64,000 nt of DNA from Sulfuricurvum sp. (GTDB lineage: Bacteria; Campylobacterota; Campylobacteria; Campylobacterales; Sulfurimonadaceae): assembly GCA_030696775.1 (NCBI GenBank), contig JAUYRN010000015.1:1-64000 (forward strand). Reading direction: 5' to 3'. The translations under genes were made by a program, and so were the position numbers. Positions 36,423 through 44,772 of the stretch are shown piece after piece. The number at the start of each line of letters is the position of its first letter. Within the stretch, counting starts at the first letter, position 1. The notes under the pieces were generated by a model that saw nothing but the letters and a program-made list of their open reading frames with translations, did no database searches and was not told the DNA's origin.

Positions 36423-37487
36423 AATAACAATCGGCATTACGATAGTTTTAAAATTATCGCTTTTAAGTACAAAAGGTTGGTTTGACTCATTGGCTTCGAG
36501 AGTAAAATCATTAGTAGTAATCTGTCCTAGAAAATCTAAAATATAGCGGCTGTTGATGGCTAAAATAAAAGGAGAATCAAATCCATTCTCAATTTCAATT
36601 GCAGTTTTTGCCTCAATATTATCGTCACTTAAACTTTCAAATAAAATTGAATCATGAGTAAAAGTAAGCTTTAAATCATTAGAGATTGTTGTAATTTGCT
36701 TAATTGCACTGATAATAGCTACTTTTGGAAGGGTAATAGTACGTGAACACTCTCTAGGAATAATGCGCGTATAATCAGGGAATTTCCCATTGATAAGTTT
36801 GGTAAAGAAAAGAGAATTTTCTGATTTAATCACGAGGTGAGTATTGTCATAATAGATTTCTATGTTAGCAAGAAATAGTTTTTGAATTTCTATTATTGCT
36901 TTTTTAGGAACAATAATAGAAAGTTCTTCATCATTTTGATTGTCAATATGAACCAGTGCAAGTCTTCGTGTATCAGTAGCTACAAAGTTGATTTGATTGC
37001 TTTTAATATCGATAAGAGCACCGTTAAGTTCAAATTTTGGATTATTGGTATCGGCTGCGGGAGTGATTTTTTTGAGTGATTCCATTAAGAGTTGTGAATC
37101 GATTGTGATGTTAGGTTTATCTTCGATGGATGGAAAAGTCGGGAATTCACTACTTTTATAAGTAGGTAATTTAAAGTTGGATCGTTTTTGACGAATGTGC
37201 AGATTATCTTTAACGAGTTCCAGCTCCAGTTCTTCATCTTTTAGTATACGAATAATATCTAATAACTTTTTACCGTTGGCAGTAATAGATCCAGGTTCTT
37301 CTACGGTGTGAGCATGGGTTTGCAGGCTAAGACCTATTTCATAATCGGTAGCTCTTGCGGTTAAGACTCGACCATCGGTACTTAAACAAATATGAGAGGT
37401 AATTTGTGATGTATCTTTTTTTTCTAAAAAAGGTTGCAAGTGGAGCAAGATGTTTTCTAAAACCGATTTATCAATGGTTATTTTCAT
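36420..37487 (-). CDS. dnaN: DNA polymerase III beta clamp
   Basis: The sliding clamp, 355 residues, tethers polymerase to DNA. The three-domain pattern is seen from ILLHLQPFLEKKDTSQITSHICLST at the start to FVLKSDNFKTIVMPIVI at the end, the C-terminal pocket MPIV-type sequence. AAGGAGATACGTT precedes the ATG. The dnaA/dnaN gap upstream contains the origin unwinding module, so the dnaN promoter overlaps it. The gene is followed directly by repeat copy D, then gyrB. Confidence 0.95.
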   Translation of the reverse strand: MKITIDKSVLENILLHLQPFLEKKDTSQITSHICLSTDGRVLTARATDYEIGLSLQTHAHTVEEPGSITANGKKLLDIIRILKDEELELELVKDNLHIRQKRSNFKLPTYKSSEFPTFPSIEDKPNITIDSQLLMESLKKITPAADTNNPKFELNGALIDIKSNQINFVATDTRRLALVHIDNQNDEELSIIVPKKAIIEIQKLFLANIEIYYDNTHLVIKSENSLFFTKLINGKFPDYTRIIPRECSRTITLPKVAIISAIKQITTISNDLKLTFTHDSILFESLSDDNIEAKTAIEIENGFDSPFILAINSRYILDFLGQITTNDFTLEANESNQPFVLKSDNFKTIVMPIVI

Positions 37488-37676
37488 AACGTATCTCCTT
37501 ATTATTTATAAGTAAGTAATTGTAATAGTAGTAATAAGGGGGTGTGAATGTGTGAAAAAGGACATTCTGTTCCTTACTACTGGGGTGAATTAGGGTGACT
37601 AACTGAAGTGATTTCATTCACATTCATTCACCTGTACGAATTATAGCCTTTTTAAAACCCCATTACAAATGAAATG
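37488..37676. other. replication origin unwinding region (oriC2-like, dnaA-dnaN gap)
   Basis: On the plus strand TAA-TAG-TAG-TAA-TAA (37523-37537), then GGGGG, then TGTGAATG (37543-37550) make the trio / GC / DnaA-box order of the basal unwinding system. Further boxes: TTTTCACA (37551-37558, reverse), AATTCACC (reverse, 37584-37591), and TTCATTCACA with TTCATTCACC in tandem (37613-37632). AT-rich DNA (37501-37537) flanks the trios. This is consistent with bipartite epsilonproteobacterial origins. Confidence 0.7.
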
Positions 37677-39008
37677 TCACTCACTTGTCAGGGATGAAAT
37701 TTTATTTGAGAGTTCTTCTACTTTAATTTTAAAATCTTCGTCATTTTTCATTATTTCTTGAATTTTTTTCATGGTATGACTGACTGCAGTGTGATCTTTC
37801 ATTCCAAAATAATGTGCAAGTTGAGGCATAGAATTGGGAGTAAGGTTACGAGAAAGATAAATAGCAATGCGTCTTGCATAAACGATACCGCTATTACGAC
37901 TTTTTGATCGAATTTCCGTTGATTTAACGTTGAGTTCTTTGGAAACAATTTCTACGATGGTATCAATGGTAATATTTTGTCGTTTTTCTGCCATTTGTTC
38001 TTTCAAAACGTTTCGGGTAAATTCGATATTAATATCAACTCCCATAAGTTGAGAATAGGCATTGAGCTTCGATAAAATCCCCTCAATTTCTCTCGTATTG
38101 TTTTCGATAATTGTTGCAATGTAATTAATCACTTCTTTATCGAGCTTAACTCGATTGATCTCACATTTTTTCTTGATAATTTCAATTTTTGTTTCAAGTT
38201 CAGGAGGCTGAATATCCGCTACTAATCCCCATTCAAAACGGCTTTTCAAGCGTTCTTCAAGACCTGCAATTTTTTTAGGGTGTTTATCAGACGTTATGAT
38301 GATTTGCTTGTTTTCATTACGCAGAGCGTCAAAGGTATGAAAAAATTCTTCTTGAATTTGATTTTTATTGCTTAAAAATTGTATGTCATCAATAAGAAGA
38401 ACATCACATTTACGATATTTATCCTTGAAGCGATCCATTGTCTTATTGGTAAGATGGCGCATAAAATCATTTAAAAACTGTTCAACGGAAGTATAAATGA
38501 CAGTTTTACCTTGAGCTAACATCACATTTCCAACAGCTTGCATCAAATGGGTTTTCCCCAATCCAACACCACCGTAGATAAAAAGTGGATTGTAAACAAT
38601 TCCTGGTTTTTCACTTACATTTTTTGCGGCAACGTAGGCAAAATTATTGGATCCTCCAACCACGAAGTTATCAAAGGTATAAGAGGGATTAAGAAGCGTT
38701 TGCGGTATTTTATCGGTGTGAACGGGTAAAACAGTTGCTGATTGATTGGATGAAGTTGGATTGATAGTTTTGACATTAATAGAAACAGAAGGTTTTACTC
38801 CCGTTTTGATTTCAAAAAGATGGGAAATTTTGTCAGCGTATTTAGTCCGTATCCAGTTAGCAATTAATGGATTAGGAGCCGTAAAAACAACACTGTTACT
38901 TTTAGATTCTTCTTCATTAAAATGGATTTGTTTTATGTAACGAGTGTAATCAACTTCACTAATTTCATTCTTGAGCATCTGTAATACCATGCTGCCAATG
39001 TTCGCCAT
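37677..39008 (-). CDS. dnaA: chromosomal replication initiator DnaA
   Basis: The initiator ATPase, 443 residues. Domain I at the start (MANIGSMVLQMLKNEISEVDYTRYI), a short domain II, Walker A in FIYGGVGLGKTHLMQAVGN, Walker B in CDVLLIDDIQFL, and the domain IV DNA-binding signature YFGMKDHTAVSHTMKKI are all seen. The frame is open ~177 bases upstream, but the ATG at 39008 follows AGGAAACAAG and matches the family. The flanking gaps both hold DnaA boxes. Confidence 0.97.
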   Translation of the reverse strand: MANIGSMVLQMLKNEISEVDYTRYIKQIHFNEEESKSNSVVFTAPNPLIANWIRTKYADKISHLFEIKTGVKPSVSINVKTINPTSSNQSATVLPVHTDKIPQTLLNPSYTFDNFVVGGSNNFAYVAAKNVSEKPGIVYNPLFIYGGVGLGKTHLMQAVGNVMLAQGKTVIYTSVEQFLNDFMRHLTNKTMDRFKDKYRKCDVLLIDDIQFLSNKNQIQEEFFHTFDALRNENKQIIITSDKHPKKIAGLEERLKSRFEWGLVADIQPPELETKIEIIKKKCEINRVKLDKEVINYIATIIENNTREIEGILSKLNAYSQLMGVDINIEFTRNVLKEQMAEKRQNITIDTIVEIVSKELNVKSTEIRSKSRNSGIVYARRIAIYLSRNLTPNSMPQLAHYFGMKDHTAVSHTMKKIQEIMKNDEDFKIKVEELSNKISSLTSE

Positions 39009-39136
39009 CTTGTTTCCTGTATATGTGAATAGTATTGAGAATAATACCAATATTAGCCTATAATTAGGGAATGTATAAATGTGAATAAAGATATTCACGG
39101 GTGTGAATAAGTTTTTATAAGATGATTGGAAGAGAC
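39009..39136. other. DnaA-box cluster between dnaA and ruvC (oriC1-like)
   Basis: Four boxes in 128 bases: TATTCACA (39024-39031 reverse), TTATTCACA (39080-39088 reverse), TATTCACG (39092-39099) and TTATTCACA (39102-39110 reverse). Divergent dnaA and ruvC promoters must lie here too. The cluster agrees with the two-part origin known in Campylobacterota and may autoregulate dnaA. Confidence 0.6.
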
Positions 39137-39670
39137 ATGGTAATTTTGGGAATAGATCCGGGGACACGTAACTGCGGTTACGCACTTATAAAAATTGAGG
39201 GTCAAAAATTCAAACTGGTTGAAGCCGGGCTTATCAAAATGAAAAGTGAAGGATTACAGTTTCAAATCCCACAAGTCGTTGAAGCATTAGAACAGCTTTT
39301 TAAAACATATACTATCAATGAAGTGGCAATGGAAGATATTTTTTATGCTCATAATCCTAAAACGGTTTTAAAGCTTGCACAGTTTCGTGGAGCCATAATG
39401 CTCAAAATTTTACAAGAGCACGGAATGTTTTCAGAATACACAGCATTACAAGTCAAAAAAGCATTGACCGGAAAAGCAAAAGCAGCAAAAGAGCAGGTTG
39501 CATTTATGGTCAAACAAATTTTGGGAATAACAAAAGAAATTAAGCCGTTGGATATTACGGACGCGATGGCAGTAGCAATAACCCATGCGCAAAGAGTAAA
39601 ATTAGAAATGAATCAAAAGAGCAGAGAAAAAATAAAGGTAAACGGTCAACACACCAGGGAAACCGTTTGA
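39137..39670 (+). CDS. ruvC: crossover junction endodeoxyribonuclease RuvC
   Basis: The Holliday-junction resolvase, 177 residues with the short N-terminus. Catalytic residues: Asp7 in [14 protein letters not shown], Glu in [14 protein letters not shown], and the acidic pair in [15 protein letters not shown]. The ATG at 39137 follows GGAAGAGAC; the upstream ATG at 39122 has no ribosome site. It is divergent from dnaA, a typical arrangement in this phylum. Confidence 0.92.
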   Translation: MVILGIDPGTRNCGYALIKIEGQKFKLVEAGLIKMKSEGLQFQIPQVVEALEQLFKTYTINEVAMEDIFYAHNPKTVLKLAQFRGAIMLKILQEHGMFSEYTALQVKKALTGKAKAAKEQVAFMVKQILGITKEIKPLDITDAMAVAITHAQRVKLEMNQKSREKIKVNGQHTRETV

Positions 39671-40140
39671 TTAGAAGTGTATCAAAAGAGTCTTAGAGAG
39701 TCTTAATTTATTTAAGTTGTAGTAATAATTAAAAAAAATACTTGGAATTCAAAAATAGCACCTTATAATCTTCTGAAATATTTAAATATATAGTATTTTT
39801 TTGAAAAATGTGTAATATTCACACTGTGAGTGAAATGTGAATAAAATTTTCATTTTATTCATTTTAATTCGTATAAATTTTAGATATTTAAGAAATATTT
39901 TAGATAAATTTAGCCTGAAATTAAAAGTCTTTAATCTTCTCTAAAATCCCTAAAATAGGGCTTTGTGTGGGGATAATAAATGTTAATAAAGATTTCAGTC
40001 AGGATTAAGTCGATGTTATAAAAAGTTATTCACATCACGGGTTAATTAATTGTTGTAATCAAGGGGTAATCAGAGTGTAACGCAATTGAAATTAACATAA
40101 TTTACCATATCGAATCTTATACCTCTTAAAGGTTCACACT
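39671..40140. other. AT-rich 470-base region with DnaA boxes and the olsF promoter
   Basis: No gene is visible. It has TATTCACA (39816-39823), TTATTCACA reverse at 39836-39844 and TTATTCACA at 40026-40034, long AT-rich runs, and at its right end the three GTAAY repeats of the olsF promoter (separate entry). It may be an outer part of the origin or initiator-binding reservoir. Confidence 0.45.
40055..40083 (+). promoter_or_regulatory. triple Pho-box-like repeat before olsF
   Basis: GTAAT (40055), GTAAT (40066) and GTAAC (40077) are each 11 bp apart, making two overlapping Pho-type boxes. CATAAT (about 40096) or TACCAT is a candidate -10. The olsF ATG is at 40141 behind AAAGG. Confidence 0.6.
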
Positions 40141-41862
40141 ATGGTAAATGTAGAAATATTGCTCAAAAAAGAGCATCCCTCTTTATTTAAATATCCCGAA
40201 ATAATTTCCAAATCAATTGTTGGATTAACGCGCTTGCTAATCCATGAAAACTCCATTAATTCTTTTATGCAATTACACCCAGCAAAGAGCGGTTTGGAAT
40301 TCATTGATACTGTCCTCAAATATTTAAATGTTTCCTATAAAGTAGTTCATCGTGAAATTGAAAATGTTCCTGCACTTGGAAAAGTTATTATTGTTGCTAA
40401 CCATCCACTTGGTGCATTGGATGCATTAACATTGATTCAAATGGTGTGCAGTGTGCGGACGGACAAAAAAGTAAAAATCGTTGCTAATAAAATGCTTTCA
40501 TCGATTCCTCAACTCAAAGAATTTTTGATCAGTGTTGATAATATAAATGAAAAAGTTTCCAAACAGGCATTGCGTCAAATTGATTTGGCTCTTCAGGCAG
40601 AAGAAGCTGTCATATTTTTTCCTAGTGGAGAAGTATCGCGTGCAGGATTTTTTGGTTTAAAAGAGGGAGGATGGAAAGGGGGTTTTATAAAATTTGCTAA
40701 ACGAAACTCAACACCTATTTTACCTATTTACATCAAAGCACGGAACAGTTCCTTATTTTACGTTGCCTCATGGCTCTATAAGCCTCTAGGAACGCTTTTG
40801 CTCAGTCATGAGATGTTTGCTGCCAAGAACCAAGCATTTGAGTTTAAAATAGGGGAAATCATCACTCCTAGAGCATTTAATGATTCAGCTATGAGTGAAA
40901 GACATCATGCTCGCATGTTTCGAAAACATTTATTAAGACTTGGAAAAGGGAAGAATGGAATTTATCCTACTGAAAGTTCTATTGCCCATCCGCTGTCACG
41001 TCAAGATATTCGTCAAGAACTAAAGAGTGGAGAACGGTTGGGGACGACAAGTGACAATAAACAAATTTATTTAATTGAACATGATAATGCTCCAAACCTA
41101 ATCAATGAAATCGGTCGATTACGGGAATATTCTTTTCGAAAAGTTGGAGAGGGTAGTGGTAAATCGAGAGACATAGATGAGTATGACCGTTATTATCACC
41201 ATCTTGTTTTGTGGGATGATGATGAACTTGAAGTGGTTGGGGCATATCGTATTGGTGAGTGTGGATGGATATTATCATGGCTAGGACGTGAGGGACTTTA
41301 TCTAAATGAGTTGTGTGATATGCACGATTCATTTGATCCCATACTCGAAGATGCGATTGAATTGGGTCGCAGTTTTGTTCAACCTAAATATTGGGGAAGC
41401 AGAGCATTGGATTATTTGTGGCAAGGAATTGGTGCTTATCTTAGTCATAATCCTCATATTAAATACATGATTGGTCCTGTGAGTATATCAGGAAGTTTTC
41501 CAAAAAGTGCGCAGGATGCTCTGGTCTATTTTTATTCTCACTATTTTGGAAGCAATCACACAATGCTTCGGGCAAAGTCTCCGTATCATCTTTCGGAGTT
41601 TGTGAGCTCAGAATTTTCAGAATTTTTCAAGGGAGATGATTACAATGAAGATTTTAGAAGGTTAAAAAATTATCTCAAAACTTTTGATCTAGGTGTTCCA
41701 ACACTCTATAAACAGTACACAGAACTTTGTGAAGAGGGAGGGGTAGAGTTTATGGATTTTGGTATTGACGTGGATTTTAATAACTGTATTGACGGGTATA
41801 TTGTCGTGGATATTCGGAAAATAAAAGAGGTAAAACGTCAACGCTATATGAGAGAAATATAA
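40141..41862 (+). CDS. OlsF-like bifunctional ornithine-lipid synthase
   Basis: A 573-residue two-domain protein. The N-terminal lysophospholipid acyltransferase half has NHPLGALD (His88, Asp94, the HX5D form common in this group) and FPSGEVSR (~160-167). The C-terminal half is GNAT/OlsB-type, with LREYSFRKVGEGSGK, YYHHLVLWDD and VVGAYRIG. OlsF makes ornithine lipids: N-acylation of ornithine, then O-acylation. Ornithine lipids replace phospholipids when phosphate is scarce, and the upstream Pho-type repeats fit that role. Other two-domain acyltransferases cannot be excluded. Confidence 0.7.
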   Translation: MVNVEILLKKEHPSLFKYPEIISKSIVGLTRLLIHENSINSFMQLHPAKSGLEFIDTVLKYLNVSYKVVHREIENVPALGKVIIVANHPLGALDALTLIQMVCSVRTDKKVKIVANKMLSSIPQLKEFLISVDNINEKVSKQALRQIDLALQAEEAVIFFPSGEVSRAGFFGLKEGGWKGGFIKFAKRNSTPILPIYIKARNSSLFYVASWLYKPLGTLLLSHEMFAAKNQAFEFKIGEIITPRAFNDSAMSERHHARMFRKHLLRLGKGKNGIYPTESSIAHPLSRQDIRQELKSGERLGTTSDNKQIYLIEHDNAPNLINEIGRLREYSFRKVGEGSGKSRDIDEYDRYYHHLVLWDDDELEVVGAYRIGECGWILSWLGREGLYLNELCDMHDSFDPILEDAIELGRSFVQPKYWGSRALDYLWQGIGAYLSHNPHIKYMIGPVSISGSFPKSAQDALVYFYSHYFGSNHTMLRAKSPYHLSEFVSSEFSEFFKGDDYNEDFRRLKNYLKTFDLGVPTLYKQYTELCEEGGVEFMDFGIDVDFNNCIDGYIVVDIRKIKEVKRQRYMREI

Positions 41863-41885
41863 CATTTTTCCGAAGCTGACCTTGC

Positions 41886-41923
41886 ATACATTGAGTACTT
41901 TTCTTAAAAAATACTCAATGTAT
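41886..41923. terminator. bidirectional terminator between olsF and the RluA gene
   Basis: ATACATTGAGTA and TACTCAATGTAT form a perfect 12-bp stem with a 14-base A/T-rich loop. Extra pairs (TGC/GCA) flank it. It lies between convergent genes, with A-rich and T-rich loop sides that could serve both strands. Confidence 0.65.
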
Positions 41924-41938
41924 AGCAGGGGCATAATA

Positions 41939-42856
41939 TTAGTTTTTGACTCCCATCGCTTCAAAACACGTTGAAATAAAATTCTCTTGAGAAACGATAT
42001 GGAAGCGAGTTTCTTCATATTCAAACTCCAAACTATAAGCATGCAGAAGTAATCGACTTGCTCCCCCTTTTTGAAATCGTTCCTCCGCTGTTATCTCTTT
42101 ATCCAAGAATTTGACAATGTCTGCTTCTTCTTGCCCATAGATAGGATCACCCACAATTGGATGTTTCACGTGAAACAAATGAACTCTTATTTGATGGGTA
42201 CGACCAGTGAAGGGAGATGCTTCTACGAGAGTCATGTTGTGATCAGGAAAGTATTGCAGGGGCTTTATAAAGGTACGAGCGGTTTTACCATCAGGATGAA
42301 CTTTGACCACCATCCGCACTAAAGTACTCGGATCTTCTTTACGTAATAGCGGCTCTTGAATATCCATAGGATGTTCGAGATGACCATGTACCATTGCTAA
42401 ATAACGCTTGGTTATTTCACGATTTTCAAACAATAGTTTTAAAACAGACTCACTCTCTTTGTTACGAGAAGCAAGGACTAAACCACTTGTTTCTTGGTCA
42501 ATTCGGTGAGCAACGTTAGCATCATGTCCAAACCGATGTTTGATTTCATCGTTGAGCGAGTAGGCAGTTCTGCGACTTTGTGGATGAACTAACACACCAC
42601 TTGGTTTGTCATATACAGCAAAATCAGGAGCAACAAAGGTGGCAGGAAGACCGCGTGATAATGGCTCAAAGCAAATGAAATCGAAATCACCTTCAATAAA
42701 TCCCATTTGATTACTCATGACAATTCCATTTTGAGAAAGACGACCTTTGGCAATAAGACGCTGAGCTTCAGGTTGCCCAAGACCCAATTCATGAATCAAA
42801 AATAAAATAGCTTTTTGACGGGTAGGTGCGTGTAGTTTTTTAATAACGAAGGGCAA
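41939..42856 (-). CDS. RluA-family pseudouridine synthase
   Basis: A pseudouridine synthase of 305 residues that modifies rRNA or tRNA uridines. It has an N-terminal S4-like domain (~15-60) and the catalytic Asp120 in VAHRIDQETSGLVL. KRYLAMVHG and TGRTHQIRVHL are later family motifs. The specific site (RluC or RluD type) cannot be fixed. The coding sequence includes a perfect 16-bp parS palindrome at 42162-42177, encoding Leu-Phe-His-Val-Lys-His in place of the more usual segment. Confidence 0.88.
   Translation of the reverse strand: MPFVIKKLHAPTRQKAILFLIHELGLGQPEAQRLIAKGRLSQNGIVMSNQMGFIEGDFDFICFEPLSRGLPATFVAPDFAVYDKPSGVLVHPQSRRTAYSLNDEIKHRFGHDANVAHRIDQETSGLVLASRNKESESVLKLLFENREITKRYLAMVHGHLEHPMDIQEPLLRKEDPSTLVRMVVKVHPDGKTARTFIKPLQYFPDHNMTLVEASPFTGRTHQIRVHLFHVKHPIVGDPIYGQEEADIVKFLDKEITAEERFQKGGASRLLLHAYSLEFEYEETRFHIVSQENFISTCFEAMGVKN
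42162..42177. other. parS centromere-like site inside the RluA-family gene
   Basis: TGTTTCACGTGAAACA is the perfect 16-base palindrome bound by ParB in many bacteria. It lies 4.6 kb from the origin module. ParB-parS sites commonly cluster near oriC. No parA or parB gene lies in the window. Confidence 0.8.
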
Positions 42857-42947
42857 TTTAATTCCTTTTTAGGGGGGGTAGGATAGACTATAATTTAATA
42901 ACTTATGTTTGGTATTATAATCAATAGTAGGTAAGAGTCTTGTAAAT

Positions 42948-43030
42948 CTCCAGCGTTTATGCTGGTAGCTTTAGGGGGATGCAAGGGACAATTTTGTCCC
43001 TGCCATCAGGTGGGCTTGGCTCACCTGATG
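42948..43030 (-). repeat. family-2 three-hairpin element, copy 2
   Basis: On the minus strand CATCAGGTG...CACCTGATG, then GGCAGGGAC...GTCCCTTGC, CCCCCTAAAGCTA and CCAGC...GCTGG. It points toward the RluA-family gene. Between the divergent RluA-family and purB genes (215 bases) nothing else is evident. Confidence 0.75.
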
Positions 43031-43071
43031 TGTAAGATAAATATATTTTTAGTATATCAAGGGAGCATAAT

Positions 43072-44400
43072 ATGGTAGATCGTTACAGTAGAGAAGAGAT
43101 GAAATCCAAGTGGAGCATCCAAGCTAAATATCAAGCATGGCTCGACGTTGAAAAAGCAGTCGTCATTGCATGGAATAAATTGGGATTAATTCCTGATGAA
43201 GATGCTGCGAAGATTGTAGCTAATGCAGGTTTTAGTGTTGAGCGTATCGATGAGATCGAAGCGGTCACACGACATGATCTTATTGCCTTTACAACATCCG
43301 TTTCTGAAACGCTTGGAGAAGAGAGTCGCTGGTTCCATTACGGGATGACAAGTTCGGATACAGTTGATACCGCTGTTGCATTACAAATGCGTGATTCGCT
43401 GAGTCTTATTATAGAAGATGTCAAAATGGTGATGGAGTCGATTAAACTCCGCGCAATAGAACATAAGATGACTTTGGTGGTTGGACGTTCACATGGTATT
43501 CATGGAGAGCCTATCACGTTTGGTTTGGTGTTAGCAGTTTGGTACGATGAAATGGCACGTCATCTCACTAACCTAGAACAAACAATGGAAGTTATCGCAG
43601 TAGGGCAAGTTTCAGGAGCCATGGGTAATTTTGCTCACGCACCGTTAGAGCTTGAAGAATACGCATGTGAAGCACTTGGCCTAAAACCTGCTCCTGCATC
43701 GAATCAAGTTATCCAGCGTGATCGTTATGCACGTCTCGCATCAACGTTAGCATTGTTAGCAAGCTCTATCGAAAAATTCGCGGTACAAGTTCGTCACTGG
43801 CAGCGTACAGAAGTGTACGAGTGTGAAGAGTATTTTGCCGTAGGACAAAAGGGTTCATCGGCAATGCCTCATAAACGTAATCCTATTTTGACAGAGAACA
43901 TTACAGGGCTTGCTCGTATGGTTCGCTCGTATGCTGTTCCAGCAATGGAAAACGTAGCGTTATGGCATGAACGTGATATTTCTCACAGTTCTACTGAGCG
44001 CTTCTGGCTTCCTGATAGTTTTGTAACGTCTGACTTTATGCTACACCGTTTTAACAGTGTTATCTCTAAACTCGTGGTTTATCCTGAGAACATGATGCGT
44101 AACCTAAACCTAACAGGCGGTTTGGTTTTCTCTCAGCGTGTCTTGCTTGAGTTACCGATCAAAGGTGTTAGTCGTGAGGATGCTTACCGTATCGTTCAAC
44201 GTAATGCGATGAAAGTATGGGAAGGGTTACAGCATGGTAAAAGTGCTACTAACGAAGAGGGTGAGAGTTTGTATTTGCAATATCTTTTAGATGATGAAGA
44301 ATTACGTCAAAATTTGAGTGAAGAAGCGATTCGTGAATGTTTTAATTTTGATTATTATACGAAAAATGTTGATCGTATTTTTGCGAGAGTTTTCAAGTAA
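43072..44400 (+). CDS. purB: adenylosuccinate lyase
   Basis: It catalyses two steps of purine synthesis: SAICAR to AICAR, and adenylosuccinate to AMP. Length 442 residues, typical. The fumarase/lyase signature GSSAMPHKRNPILTEN is near residue 262; TSSDTVDTA and the catalytic His region GRSHGIHGEPITFG are intact. It is a stand-alone gene downstream of a family-2 element and upstream of family-3 repeats. Confidence 0.96.
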   Translation: MVDRYSREEMKSKWSIQAKYQAWLDVEKAVVIAWNKLGLIPDEDAAKIVANAGFSVERIDEIEAVTRHDLIAFTTSVSETLGEESRWFHYGMTSSDTVDTAVALQMRDSLSLIIEDVKMVMESIKLRAIEHKMTLVVGRSHGIHGEPITFGLVLAVWYDEMARHLTNLEQTMEVIAVGQVSGAMGNFAHAPLELEEYACEALGLKPAPASNQVIQRDRYARLASTLALLASSIEKFAVQVRHWQRTEVYECEEYFAVGQKGSSAMPHKRNPILTENITGLARMVRSYAVPAMENVALWHERDISHSSTERFWLPDSFVTSDFMLHRFNSVISKLVVYPENMMRNLNLTGGLVFSQRVLLELPIKGVSREDAYRIVQRNAMKVWEGLQHGKSATNEEGESLYLQYLLDDEELRQNLSEEAIRECFNFDYYTKNVDRIFARVFK

Positions 44401-44406
44401 GCTTCT

Positions 44407-44522
44407 ATACTTTTCTTTTTAGTAAAGAAAAGTATCAAAAGAAAAGCGCCCTCACAACAAATCGCTTTCGATATGCTTGTGCGCTACCGCACGCAATCGA
44501 GCTTTTTGTGTGTTGCGAGGGC
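44407..44522 (+). repeat. family-3 structured repeat, copy 2
   Basis: CTTTTCTTT-ttagt-AAAGAAAAG hairpin, then CAAAAGAAAA, then GCCCTCACAACA...TGTTGCGAGGGC enclosing GTGCG-ctac-CGCAC. It aligns with copy 1 at 13011. It starts just after the purB stop and is inverted relative to copy 3, so 44401-44772 holds two copies and the nrdA promoter and no gene. Confidence 0.7.
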
Positions 44523-44538
44523 ATAATTAATAAAATAA

Positions 44539-44655
44539 ACATCCCCCGAATCACCTAGAGCCAATCTTTTTGGCATGCTTGACAAAATAGATTGTGCGTC
44601 TATGAGGGGGATGAGATTCTTTTGTTTCTTTTCTTGCGGTAAAGAAAAGAAAGAG
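44539..44655 (-). repeat. family-3 structured repeat, copy 3 (inverted)
   Basis: On the minus strand TTTCTTTTCTT...AAGAAAAGAAA, CAAAAGAA, then CATCCCCC...GGGGGATG enclosing inner hairpins ATAGA...TCTAT and GCCAA...TTGGC. It forms a convergent pair with copy 2. Confidence 0.65.
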
Positions 44656-44736
44656 AAAATATTGGCTCACTATTTGCTTAGAATTTATGAGCAAAAAAGA
44701 GTCAACATATTATAAGAATTTCTAAAATTTAGAGGG

Positions 44737-44742
44737 TATAAT
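44737..44742 (+). promoter_or_regulatory. TATAAT -10 of nrdA
   Basis: A perfect TATAAT lies 30 bases before the nrdA ATG. AT-rich DNA with T runs precedes it, as usual in this phylum where a -35 is weak. Confidence 0.45.
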
Positions 44743-44772
44743 ACACTCTCTTAAGAATGACGAGGAAGATAG

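Noticed and set aside
37511-37541. GTAAG/GTAAT steps in the dnaA-dnaN gap as a Pho box
   Set aside because: The spacing is 4, 6 and 9 bases rather than 11; the pattern comes from the DnaA trios.
39009-39185. Upstream extension of DnaA
   Set aside because: It crosses the DnaA-box cluster and the ruvC start; the ATG at 39008 has a good ribosome site and the usual N-terminus.
39961-39980. TGTGGGGATAA as a DnaA box
   Set aside because: It has an insertion against TTATCCACA and does not fit the TTATTCACA type used elsewhere here.
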